Positions 27,911 through 35,164 of a stretch of DNA of 44,743 nt are shown here, one piece after another. Made by a program: the position numbers and the translations under genes. The DNA is from Treponema sp. GTDB taxonomy: Bacteria > Spirochaetota > Spirochaetia > Treponematales > Treponemataceae. Numbering within the stretch: position 1 is the stretch's first letter; every line of letters starts with the position of its first letter. The notes beneath the pieces are model-generated. The model made no database searches. It saw only the letters and a list, made by a program, of their open reading frames with translations, and was not told where the DNA came from. Location of the stretch: the NCBI GenBank assembly GCA_004554075.1, contig SFOB01000011.1:1-44743 (forward strand), in the 5' to 3' direction.

Positions 27911-28204
27911 TTATTTCTTATAAAACTCCTTCATATCCTTTCCGTAATCAAAAGTATTCTTTTCACCACTCTCATACTCTCTATTGAATGCTTCAGACAG
28001 CATTGGAGCTATTAAACCAAGTGCTTCCAAATTCCATTGATAATAAACATCTGGACTAGGACAAACTCTCCAGTTTGGATCTTTTCTGTCATAATCATGT
28101 TCAAACTTCCTAATATCAGAAATCAGTTTATTTTTGAACTTTAAAATTTCCTGATATGAAGCATTCTTGTACTGGTCTACATACTGAAATGGATCAATCA
28201 TCAT
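27911..28204 (-). CDS. Hypothetical 97-aa protein
   Basis: This small soluble protein, rich in Tyr, Lys and acidic residues, belongs to no family I recognise. Its start lies 2 nt after the stop of the 241-aa gene, so it is the last gene of the four-gene operon that begins with the exonuclease at 30240. No signal peptide, membrane segment or known motif is visible. The sequence 'DPNWRVCPSPDVYYQWNLEALGL' (41-63) may be a structural core. It lies downstream in the direction of, but outside, the defence array, whose own promoter starts just left of this gene. Confidence 0.65.
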   Translation of the reverse strand: MMIDPFQYVDQYKNASYQEILKFKNKLISDIRKFEHDYDRKDPNWRVCPSPDVYYQWNLEALGLIAPMLSEAFNREYESGEKNTFDYGKDMKEFYKK

Positions 28205-28206
28205 AA

Positions 28207-28932
28207 CTATTCTTCTCCTTCTTTGAATTCACCATTAAAAAGTGGTAATTCAAAATATTCATGAAACTTATCTTGGAACTTCTTAAACAGCTTCTGAAAC
28301 TGCAAAAGAGGTTCTTCCCATCCTACTTCGACAGCGTTCCATCTTTTTAGTTCTTCTTTATAGTTTTCCATTGAATAACTAAGAGCATTCGAGCCATAAA
28401 TCTTTATTCTTCCAAATCTGAAAGTCTCACCAGCTCCATCCATAACATTAAAGTTCGAAACCTCTTTTGGAGTATTCCTTAATTCATTCTTGTTATCCTT
28501 TATAAGCTGTTTTATCTCTTTTACAAGTTTCGGACTATTTAGCAGGATATATTCTTTATCTTCTGCAATACGATCCTGAGGACCGAGTTTCGAATATCCA
28601 TAAGCAAGGCGAACTAACCGTCCGTCTTCCAAAAGCTTGAGGTTATAACTATTTCCAAACCAGCACATACAGTCATATTCAAAGACGACTTTTGGGAGCT
28701 TCTTACAGGTATCAAGAAGTCTGAATGGGTCTCTATATTTCGCAAAATCAACAGTCTTTTCATCTGCAAAAACTATTTGAGGGAGACCTATTACGCTCGG
28801 TGTTTTGAAATCACATGTATAAACTTCAAAATCATCAAGCATTCCCTGGAAATAAACCTTATCAAATCCATTCTTTTGCGCGAATTTTAATGCCTGAGTT
28901 CTATATTCTGGTTTTGTCTTTATCATCACCAC
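28207..28932 (-). CDS. Hypothetical 241-aa protein
   Basis: Unrecognised soluble protein of mixed alpha/beta appearance; no catalytic motif is evident. It overlaps the end of the upstream small membrane-protein gene by 7 nt and is followed after 2 nt by the 97-aa gene, which supports an operon. The N-terminus 'IKTKPEYRTQALKFAQKNGFDKVYFQG' resembles ligand- or protein-binding domains in plasmid genes of unknown role only in general style. An internal 'MVMIK' start at 28932 is used; a second ATG two codons in is equally possible. Confidence 0.65.
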   Translation of the reverse strand: MVMIKTKPEYRTQALKFAQKNGFDKVYFQGMLDDFEVYTCDFKTPSVIGLPQIVFADEKTVDFAKYRDPFRLLDTCKKLPKVVFEYDCMCWFGNSYNLKLLEDGRLVRLAYGYSKLGPQDRIAEDKEYILLNSPKLVKEIKQLIKDNKNELRNTPKEVSNFNVMDGAGETFRFGRIKIYGSNALSYSMENYKEELKRWNAVEVGWEEPLLQFQKLFKKFQDKFHEYFELPLFNGEFKEGEE

Positions 28933-29213
28933 TCTCCTTCCCCAAACTCTCCGTACATCTCATCTATAGCATCCTGGTCGCCCATATCCGCAGCATCTGC
29001 AACCTGTGCATAGTAGGAGTTATAATCCTGGGCCAAGTCATCAGAGAAATATTCCCTGTCTCCCCTTGCCGCTCTGATTTCATAATCCTCATAGTCATCG
29101 TCGTAGTCACGGACATAGCCTCCATGATATCCGACTGAACTATGGCTTCCGCTGCTTGAACTGATGATTACGATTACACCGATTATTAATAGAAGTAAAA
29201 CAAAAAATCCCAT
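28926..29213 (-). CDS. Small membrane-anchored acidic protein
   Basis: I choose the ATG at 29213 because AAGGAGGAGAAC precedes it; an upstream in-frame ATG at 29267 lies inside the exonuclease gene. The resulting 95-residue protein starts with one hydrophobic stretch, 'FFVLLLLIIGVIVII' (3-17), then a Ser/Gly linker and a strongly acidic, tyrosine-rich tail with repeated 'DYDDDYEDYE'-like runs. This predicts a single N-terminal membrane segment with a soluble tail. It starts 10 nt after the exonuclease stop and overlaps the following gene by 7 nt. Function unknown. Confidence 0.65.
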   Translation of the reverse strand: MGFFVLLLLIIGVIVIISSSSGSHSSVGYHGGYVRDYDDDYEDYEIRAARGDREYFSDDLAQDYNSYYAQVADAADMGDQDAIDEMYGEFGEGEW

Positions 29214-29223
29214 GTTCTCCTCC

Positions 29224-30240
29224 TTATGCAACCTGCATTTCCTGAGTATCCATGACTTCAGTTGCAAACTGAATCCATTTTGATTTCAGAACACGGTATT
29301 TATTGCAAAGTGTTGTAAATGTTAGTTCTTTTGCAAGGTATGCCAATGGTGATGTAGAAATAACTGTATCTTCATGTTCAAAAGAATCAACAGCCAGATT
29401 TTCTGTATCATCTTTCTGAACATAACCAAATTGGGCAAGTAGTTCTGGAGAAAGGAAAGCTGCAAAAGAACAGTTGTTATCGTTGTCTTTAGCGCGAACC
29501 TTATCCAGAACTTTCTTTGTTTCATTCTTAATACGAGGAGCTTTAGTTGAAGATATGTATTCAATCGAAGGCTTCAAACCTTTTGTACAGAAGATTTTAT
29601 GAAGGATTCTTGCTGTGTTGAATGCGTCGCAGTTCGCTGTGTGAATTTGGCCCTGATAATCCAGCTGGAGGAATTTCAATGCTGCTTCGAGTGATACAGG
29701 AATTTCGGCTCCAATCTGGTCGCAGTAGATCTGCTGAAGGTCTACAAAGTTCTTGAGGGGGGCAAAAAGGTCTGTACGATGTTTTGCCTTCAGTTCCAGT
29801 TCATTCCAGAGCTGTGTAAAATCCGACTTGCTCCAGCAGAAAGTTGTGATTTCTGCATCACCAAGCCAGTAATTGTATTTGTCAAAAGCTGTTATAAAAT
29901 CATCGGCCTTTTCGAGTTTTTCATTTGTTATGCCGGTAAGTTCGTGAATTAAAGGGGTTACGCTTGAATAGCATGGCTTCACGTAAGAATTAAACTCACT
30001 TATCATGTTGTAGTTTTCGTCCAGCATGACAGCACCAATCTGGATGACTTCGTTTCTGAGGCCGCTGACCATCTGCTTCTGGCTTGCCGTAAGCTCGCTC
30101 ATTTCAATATCGATACAGACATATCTTTTAGCAGGATGTTTCGGCTTATTCTGAGATTTTGGCAAATCCAGCTTGAACTTACTCAAATCAATTCCATAGG
30201 AATATACATTTGAAGTATCCATAACGTCATCTCTTATCAT
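29224..30240 (-). CDS. DEDDh 3'-5' exonuclease (DnaQ/RNase T-like)
   Basis: The start at 30240 (MIRDDVMDTS) is preferred since AAGGGGG sits just upstream; a start six codons later (30222) is possible. The protein would be 338 residues. The exonuclease fold shows 'CIDIEMS' (Exo I, the D-x-E pair), 'LIHELTGITNEKL' typical of the DnaQ-like group, an Exo II aspartate in the 'FDKYNYWLGDAEI...WSKSDF' region, and 'HTANCDAFNTARIL' matching the Exo III H-x-A-x-x-D motif of DEDDh enzymes. The C-terminal third is unrecognised. Such enzymes degrade single-stranded DNA or RNA ends. It is the first gene of a four-gene operon driven by a promoter that carries the TGCC-N7-GGCA element, so it may share control with the defence locus. 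Confidence 0.85.
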   Translation of the reverse strand: MIRDDVMDTSNVYSYGIDLSKFKLDLPKSQNKPKHPAKRYVCIDIEMSELTASQKQMVSGLRNEVIQIGAVMLDENYNMISEFNSYVKPCYSSVTPLIHELTGITNEKLEKADDFITAFDKYNYWLGDAEITTFCWSKSDFTQLWNELELKAKHRTDLFAPLKNFVDLQQIYCDQIGAEIPVSLEAALKFLQLDYQGQIHTANCDAFNTARILHKIFCTKGLKPSIEYISSTKAPRIKNETKKVLDKVRAKDNDNNCSFAAFLSPELLAQFGYVQKDDTENLAVDSFEHEDTVISTSPLAYLAKELTFTTLCNKYRVLKSKWIQFATEVMDTQEMQVA

Positions 30241-30271
30241 AAAAGGCCCCCTTTTCAGCTTTATGATTTGC

Positions 30272-30303
30272 ATTATAAACTGCAAGGGTGCCAATAAACG
30301 GCA
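30272..30303 (-). promoter_or_regulatory. Promoter of the exonuclease operon with TGCC-N7-GGCA element
   Basis: On the minus strand a consensus TATAAT (30277-30272) lies 31 nt before the chosen exonuclease start. The perfect inverted repeat TGCC-N7-GGCA (30303-30289) ends exactly 11 bp upstream of it. This is the same spacing as at the drmA and DUF4406 promoters. The element covers the -35 region, and no consensus -35 hexamer is visible, so binding of a regulator there would be decisive for expression. Confidence 0.65.
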
Positions 30304-30332
30304 TTATGATTTTGTGCTATGAAAAAATTCTT

Positions 30333-30827
30333 TTATTCCTCTTTATAAACATAACCAAGCTGCCATGTATGACCAAAATGTTCCGTAAATCGTTTTAGAT
30401 CTTCAAAGGTTAGACTGATTGATGCGGTATTCCTCAAAGGATGAATTATCACCTTCTTTCCTTCAAAGTTCTCATCAAACAAGATTTTTACCTTCTTTTC
30501 TGTATCAAACATAATGCAAAGCGGCGTTACAGAACCCGGAGTAATATTCAGATACATCATAAGCTCGTCCGGATTACAAAAACTCAAGCGTCCAAAACCA
30601 AACTGTTCTGCTATCTTCTTAAGGTCTGCCCTTTTGTGTAAATCCATGCTGACAAGACCGTAATTCTTGTTCTTATCTTTTACAAACAGGTTCTTTACGT
30701 CCGTTCCTTCCAGGGTAATAATAACATCCTTTGAATCTTCTTCCGAAAATATCGCTTTATGCTCCTGTAGTTCATACGGAATATCCAAATCCCTTAAAAC
30801 CTGAAATATATCTACTGTATCACTCAT
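30333..30827 (-). CDS. prdX: Prolyl-tRNA editing protein, PrdX/YbaK family
   Basis: This 164-residue, single-domain protein contains 'EGTDVKNLFVKDKNKNYGLVSMDLHKRADLKKIAEQFGFGRLSF' (39-82) and 'GSVTPLCIMFD' (about 98-108), typical of the YbaK/ProX family. These are free-standing deacylases that remove wrongly attached alanine or cysteine from tRNAs such as tRNA-Pro, in the cytoplasm. Length is normal for PrdX. It starts 3 nt after the stop of the 320-aa gene with a poor ribosome site, suggesting coupled translation. Its presence on a plasmid-like segment is probably incidental cargo. Confidence 0.88.
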   Translation of the reverse strand: MSDTVDIFQVLRDLDIPYELQEHKAIFSEEDSKDVIITLEGTDVKNLFVKDKNKNYGLVSMDLHKRADLKKIAEQFGFGRLSFCNPDELMMYLNITPGSVTPLCIMFDTEKKVKILFDENFEGKKVIIHPLRNTASISLTFEDLKRFTEHFGHTWQLGYVYKEE

Positions 30828-30830
30828 TTT

Positions 30831-31793
30831 TTAATCATCCATTGAATCAAAGAATGAATCTGTTCTGTCATCCTCTTCTTCGCGTTGTTTCTGCCCTTCC
30901 GGCCATGGTAAATCATATCCAAAAACGAAACTAAGCTCTTTTCGGGAATCAAATCCGTAGTCTTTGCAGAACTTATCAAGGATTCCCGAGTGTTCATTCC
31001 ACTGGTATTTACCATGCTCAGATTTCATCTTAATTGTAAGCCAGGTACCTCTATAATAAAGACTGCACTGTTCTATTTCAATTACGACCCCGTATCTGAA
31101 AGCAATTTCTTCTTTTACATCCCATACTATCGAAGTAATATACCAACGTTCATTCCTTGGCTTGAACGGATAATCTTTGGGTTCAGATGTTCTTGGTACT
31201 GCAATTGTCTGTAAAAATACCTTTGTTTTTTCATTCATCTTCTCAACCGGAATATATGAACCTCCAAGGACCTGATTGCCTTCTCCATCTACCAGACCAT
31301 TCGATTCCTTTCCCTGATTCCAGTCCGTATCATCAAAATGGCGTGACCATATATCAACCTGAGCGAGTTTATCGTTCTCTCGTATCATCTCTACAATCTC
31401 GTTCCAGTTGTTCTCAAACTTGAAGTATCTGTTGGCTGACATACAGCCTTCGCTTAACAAACTTGTGTCTACGTTTCTTGAAACCGTATTCCAGTGATCA
31501 CTCAAGTCAGCATACCTAGACGGATAGTCATTACACAAAAAAGGATAATCAAAAGTCTTATCTAGCCATTCAAGAATTTTATCATTCTCTGGAACCTCAA
31601 TAAGAAACAGGTCATATCCCATTTCAATTAATTCCTTAAATGCTTCCTGAACACCATCTGCAAGAACAGGAGCCCTCTGATTCCATTTTCCTTTGAATAA
31701 ACAGTCAAAATGCATCAGGATTTTAGAAAATGTTCCATCATTGAAAAAGCTGTAGTCATCTTCCGTTGCAAATCTGCTTTTTGTTTCTGCCAT
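30831..31793 (-). CDS. Hypothetical 320-aa protein
   Basis: Unrecognised soluble protein. It starts with ATG after a strong AGGAGGTG ribosome site. The N-terminal half (17-100) reads like a globular domain ('LFKGKWNQRAPVLADGVQEAFKELIEMGYDLFLIEVPE'); the middle is rich in Trp and acidic residues, and the C-terminus is a charged tail with 'EEEDDRTDSFFDSMDD'. No signal peptide or membrane segment. It is expressed divergently from the XRE regulator at 31892 across a shared inverted repeat, which suggests that regulator controls it. The prolyl-tRNA editing gene follows within 3 nt. Confidence 0.7.
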   Translation of the reverse strand: MAETKSRFATEDDYSFFNDGTFSKILMHFDCLFKGKWNQRAPVLADGVQEAFKELIEMGYDLFLIEVPENDKILEWLDKTFDYPFLCNDYPSRYADLSDHWNTVSRNVDTSLLSEGCMSANRYFKFENNWNEIVEMIRENDKLAQVDIWSRHFDDTDWNQGKESNGLVDGEGNQVLGGSYIPVEKMNEKTKVFLQTIAVPRTSEPKDYPFKPRNERWYITSIVWDVKEEIAFRYGVVIEIEQCSLYYRGTWLTIKMKSEHGKYQWNEHSGILDKFCKDYGFDSRKELSFVFGYDLPWPEGQKQREEEDDRTDSFFDSMDD

Positions 31794-31838
31794 ATAAGCA
31801 CCTCCTCTATCAATGGTACTTCATTCTGGCTCTCAGCG

Positions 31839-31885
31839 CACCAAAGTTAAACTTTAGTGAACATAAGAATCAAACATGCTATATT
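31839..31885. promoter_or_regulatory. Divergent promoter region with 21-bp inverted repeat
   Basis: An inverted repeat with 10-bp arms and a single central base, CACCAAAGTT-A-AACTTTAGTG (one mismatch between arms), spans 31839-31859. For the plus-strand XRE gene an extended -10 (TGCTATATT, hexamer 31880-31885) ends 6 nt before its ATG, and a -35-like GTGAAC lies 17 bp upstream at 31857-31862, overlapping the repeat. For the minus-strand 320-aa gene a TTTAAC-N17-CAGAAT pair can be placed with its -35 in the repeat. The repeat is thus well positioned to control both directions. Confidence 0.55.
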
Positions 31886-31891
31886 AAAGAT

Positions 31892-32506
31892 ATGGACAAA
31901 CCTGATACATTCATAAACTACACGATTGATATGGATGCTACCGGAAAAAACATCCGGAATCTTATGCGTATTACCGGCTATTCTGCTCGTGAACTTGAGA
32001 AACTTATCGGCTGCACTCAGATGACCTTCTTCAACTGGCAGGAAGGCAAAAACCTCCCGAGTTTCGACAATCTTTTACGTCTTGCAGGAATACTCAAAAC
32101 TCCGATGGAAAAAATTGTCGTGTTCAAGAAGTTCACGGTGGAAGACCTACCTTTGAAGGATACGAATTCAGGTTTTGTTCGTAATAATGTCTTTTTTACA
32201 TACAATCGAGCGACAGAATGTGTTGTACGTGACTGCCTTACTTTCAAAAAGAAATTCGGCGTTTATCCCGATCAGATAATCCTTAATCCCAAAACTTTGG
32301 AAATTTGGAAAAATCGAGAAAATGAAGAATCTTCTGAAGTAATACCAGACTTTGAATCTGTACCTGTTTCAATTGCAGGTGAACTCTGTCTTGAAGAAAA
32401 CAATGAATCTGTAAAAACTCCGGCATTCACCATAAGAATGGTCTTCAATAACGTTATCCCGGAGCATTATTACAGACTCATCAGCTCTGAAAACTGTATG
32501 ATTTAG
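31892..32506 (+). CDS. XRE-family HTH regulator
   Basis: I place the start at 31892 (MDKPDTFINY), 6 nt after an extended -10; the frame is open further upstream but runs through the promoter and operator. The product has 204 residues. 'IRNLMRITGYSARELEKLIGCTQMTFFNWQEGKNLPSFDNLLRLAGIL' (21-68) is a Cro/C1-type helix-turn-helix. The C-terminal 130 residues are unrecognised and may be a ligand- or dimer-binding domain. There is no Shine-Dalgarno, consistent with a leaderless message. The tail overlaps the convergent ADP-ribosylglycohydrolase gene by 4 nt. Likely targets are its own promoter and the divergent 320-aa/prdX pair. Confidence 0.82.
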   Translation: MDKPDTFINYTIDMDATGKNIRNLMRITGYSARELEKLIGCTQMTFFNWQEGKNLPSFDNLLRLAGILKTPMEKIVVFKKFTVEDLPLKDTNSGFVRNNVFFTYNRATECVVRDCLTFKKKFGVYPDQIILNPKTLEIWKNRENEESSEVIPDFESVPVSIAGELCLEENNESVKTPAFTIRMVFNNVIPEHYYRLISSENCMI

Positions 32507-33321
32507 GTGGCTACTTCCGTTCTTTTGATAGCTTTTTCTTCAAAAACCTTCATAACCTCATGCATGGCATCTGTTGTAAGCTCATAAACCCATGTCTTGA
32601 ACTGTTCCGAAAGTCCATAAAAGGCTTCTCCCATACCCGTCGCAATATCAGTTAAAGTATCGCAGTCACCGCCAAGACTTACAGCAGTCCTGATGACATC
32701 TTCAAAGTCCTCACCTTCCAAAAATGCCGTAATTGCCTCAGGACATGTTTCCATACAGCTTTCTACATGACGATAGTCAGGCCGAATCTCGTCACAAGTT
32801 CGGTTCAAATCATAGCCGAACTCTTTCATGATGTAATCTTTTATCTCATCCTTTGACTTTCCGTTTCGAGCCATCCATATTACAGAAGCAATGGATTCTG
32901 CTCCCTTAATTCCTTCCGGATGATTATGTGTAACTTCTGCACTCCATCGGGCTACCTCTCGAGTCCTTTCAAGTGTATCAAATAGCCAGCCAACAGAACT
33001 TACACGCATAGCAGATCCGTTTCCCCAACTGTTATACGGTCTTGTGTCTTCACGCGCAAGCCAAAAATAAAACTTTCCTCCATAGCCTGCATGAGGATAC
33101 TTATGTCCCCAAAGCTGCATACTAGTTATCATTGCAGTTTTCATCGTGTTCTCGTCTGCATCGAGACCTGCCTTCATAATTCCATCGCATATTGCAATTG
33201 TCATAACCGTATCATCCGTAAATCTTGGATTTTTACAGAATAACGGGAACTGTTTTGTCTTTGGGCTTCTGTCAAATTCATACGGCTGCCCGATTATATC
33301 TCCCAAAATTGCTCCAAACAT
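32503..33321 (-). CDS. ADP-ribosylglycohydrolase family protein
   Basis: Start at 33321 (MFGAILGDIIGQPYEF) after AGGGGGA; an upstream in-frame ATG at 33405 falls inside the VWA gene. 272 residues. Family motifs are 'GAILGDIIGQPYE' at the N-terminus, 'FTDDTVMTIAICDG' (the metal-binding TDDT motif, about 34-47), 'NSWGNGSAMRVSSVGWLFD' and 'SLGGDCDTLTDIATGMGEAFYGL' (second metal site, about 214-236). These supply the two-magnesium centre of DraG/ARH-type hydrolases that remove ADP-ribose from proteins or other targets. It lies 11 nt after the VWA gene and is the last gene of the DUF4406-macro-VWA operon. On this molecule it could reverse modification made by the candidate transferase at 3.3-3.9 kb. 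Confidence 0.92.
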   Translation of the reverse strand: MFGAILGDIIGQPYEFDRSPKTKQFPLFCKNPRFTDDTVMTIAICDGIMKAGLDADENTMKTAMITSMQLWGHKYPHAGYGGKFYFWLAREDTRPYNSWGNGSAMRVSSVGWLFDTLERTREVARWSAEVTHNHPEGIKGAESIASVIWMARNGKSKDEIKDYIMKEFGYDLNRTCDEIRPDYRHVESCMETCPEAITAFLEGEDFEDVIRTAVSLGGDCDTLTDIATGMGEAFYGLSEQFKTWVYELTTDAMHEVMKVFEEKAIKRTEVAT

Positions 33322-33332
33322 ACTTTTTCCCC

Positions 33333-33983
33333 CTATTTCCTGTTCTTCTTGTTGTAGTGATCTGTTATATCCTTGCTCCAGTCTGCAGCAACAGCTTCGC
33401 AGCAACGCAGTTTTCCAACAGTTTCACTTAAAACCGAATAGTTTAGTATGGTTCCTGCCCCATCGCATTCATAGCGAACAGCACGGTCGCTTCTGATTCC
33501 AAGCTTTCCGGCTTCCCCTATTGCGTCCATGTTTGCACCAAGGAAGATGAATTCCCATCCGTATTTTTCCTGCTGTCGTTTTACCATCTTTTTGATTTTT
33601 TCATAGCTGTATTCCCGGCTTGAATTTTCTTCACCGTCTGTCGTAATCACAAAAACTGTATGCTCAGGTCTGTCTTCGTCACGGGCATATTTATGAACGT
33701 TTCCAATATGATGAACTGCTCCACCAATTGCATCCAAAAGTGCAGTACATCCGCCAACCGAATACTGCTCTTCGTTCATCGGTTCAATCTTTTCAATCGG
33801 AACTCTGTCATGAATTACTTCATTCCTATCGCTGAAAAGAACTGTAGAGACAAATGCCTCTCCTTCTACCTTCTTCTGCTTTTCCAGAAATGAGTTGTAT
33901 CCTCCGATTGTATCAGCTTCAAGCCCGCTCATTGACCCGCTTTTGTCCAGAATAAAAACGATTTCTGTAAGTCCCTTCTTCAT
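33333..33983 (-). CDS. VWA-domain protein (TerY-like)
   Basis: The start at 33983 (MKKGLTEIVF) follows AAGGAGA with 8-nt spacing; 216 residues. A complete metal-ion-dependent adhesion site is visible: 'FILDKSGSMSG' (DxSxS), a threonine in 'GGCTALLDAIG' and 'VITTDGEENSS' (TDGEEN). The protein is a single von Willebrand A domain, close in style to TerY of tellurite-resistance and TerY-P defence loci. VWA domains bind protein partners through a metal ion. It sits between macro-domain and ADP-ribosylglycohydrolase genes, which suggests an assembly that senses or handles ADP-ribosylated targets. A 102-bp leader before it contains two inverted repeats. Confidence 0.85.
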   Translation of the reverse strand: MKKGLTEIVFILDKSGSMSGLEADTIGGYNSFLEKQKKVEGEAFVSTVLFSDRNEVIHDRVPIEKIEPMNEEQYSVGGCTALLDAIGGAVHHIGNVHKYARDEDRPEHTVFVITTDGEENSSREYSYEKIKKMVKRQQEKYGWEFIFLGANMDAIGEAGKLGIRSDRAVRYECDGAGTILNYSVLSETVGKLRCCEAVAADWSKDITDHYNKKNRK

Positions 33984-34043
33984 AAGCCATTCTCCTTGCC
34001 GCATCTGCGGTCTTATCTTTAATGGCTTTATGATACGGAAAAA

Positions 34044-34072
34044 CAGGTATTACCTGGTCGCCATTTTGGCGA
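34044..34072. promoter_or_regulatory. Two adjacent perfect inverted repeats in the leader of the VWA gene
   Basis: CAGGTA-T-TACCTG (34044-34056) and TCGCCA-TTT-TGGCGA (34058-34072) are separated by one base in the 102-bp gap between the macro-domain gene and the VWA gene. Both have perfect arms. They could be operators of a local promoter (a TATCAT-like -10 lies downstream on the minus strand) or RNA hairpins that attenuate the transcript. No T-run follows directly on the minus strand, so simple termination in the operon direction is less likely. Confidence 0.4.
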
Positions 34073-34085
34073 AATCTTTATTTTT

Positions 34086-35144
34086 TTAAGAAGGAGCAAA
34101 ACACTCTTCACCGTGGTCATCAAGAATGACATCCACATTGATAAGATTATAGATATTATTCATTACGCAGTATTTGATAATCAGGTCAAACTTGCTAGAA
34201 GGCATAAAGGCGTATCCTGCACTTGCCAGAAATTTTTCATATTCCTCAAGTGGGAGTTCCAGTGCAAGTCCCAAAGCCATTACCGTATGCTTTTTTGGTA
34301 CATAGTCTTTGTTACTGATAATTTTTGAAAAGAACTTCTTATCGATACAGGCCTTTTTATAAATGACTGAATTATCGACCTTGCGCTCTGCGATCAGCTG
34401 CATGAGCGTGTTCTGAAAATTGAGTTTGTCCTTTGAACTTTTTATAAAGGCATCAACATCTATCGGTGCTATCTTCTTTTCTTCACTAAAGCTTGGTTCA
34501 AACTGAACCGACCGGGCTGATTCAAAAAGTCCTTCTGATGGAAGAGAGCCGATTACTGTATCAAAACTTCTGTTATATAGTATGTGTTCTTCTTCAACTT
34601 CATAACCATCATGGTTATCAAAAAGGAAGTCTTCTACGTCATCAAATAGCTTTTCTGAGATTTTATAAGATTCTGCGTCATATACAACAAGAAAAACATC
34701 AACTTCATGCTCCAAAAGAAAGCGACTGATTTCTTCTACAGCTATCTGAAGTGCCAGGTCTTTTGGGAACCTATAGTTTCCGCTTGCAAGGAGCGGAATT
34801 GCGACCGACTTACAATTAAGTTCGGCCGCTATGTTAAGTGAAGTCTGATAGCAGCTTCTAAGTATTTCCTTTTCTCCATGATTTCCGTCTCGATAAAAAA
34901 CTCCGGAAGTATGGATGATGTATTTCACGCTATGCTTTTTAAGGTTGAAGGCCGGTGTCCAGATTGACTGCCCGCGTTCAATAACCCCTATTTTCCTTCT
35001 TGCCTCAAGAAGCTGTTCACGGCCCGCTGCCTCATAAATGGAGGAATCCGTACCCCTTCCAATTACCGGTATAGGGTTTGCGGTATTCACAACCGCATCT
35101 GCGCGAACTTTCGTAATGTCATTTCGTAAAATCTTGAATGCCAT
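34086..35144 (-). CDS. Macro-domain protein with C-terminal helical domain
   Basis: This 352-residue protein has a macro domain at residues 1-165: 'LRNDITKVRADAVVNTANPIPVIGRGTDSSIYEAAG' (ligand-binding loop 1) and 'HTSGVFYRDG...LRSCYQTSLNIAAELNCKSVAIPLLASGNYRFP' (loop 2). Macro domains bind ADP-ribose and related molecules. A variable linker (about 170-235) is followed by a helical domain, 'FQNTLMQLIAERKVDNSVIYKKACIDKKFFSKIISNKDYVPKKHTVMALGLALELPLEEYEKFLASAGY', which I recall as a recurring C-terminal, HTH-like partner of macro domains in Firmicutes and related bacteria. Its gene is 20 nt after the DUF4406 gene. It probably binds ADP-ribosylated material or an NAD-derived signal. Confidence 0.85.
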   Translation of the reverse strand: MAFKILRNDITKVRADAVVNTANPIPVIGRGTDSSIYEAAGREQLLEARRKIGVIERGQSIWTPAFNLKKHSVKYIIHTSGVFYRDGNHGEKEILRSCYQTSLNIAAELNCKSVAIPLLASGNYRFPKDLALQIAVEEISRFLLEHEVDVFLVVYDAESYKISEKLFDDVEDFLFDNHDGYEVEEEHILYNRSFDTVIGSLPSEGLFESARSVQFEPSFSEEKKIAPIDVDAFIKSSKDKLNFQNTLMQLIAERKVDNSVIYKKACIDKKFFSKIISNKDYVPKKHTVMALGLALELPLEEYEKFLASAGYAFMPSSKFDLIIKYCVMNNIYNLINVDVILDDHGEECFAPS

Positions 35145-35164
35145 CTCTTTCTATTTTCACCGCT

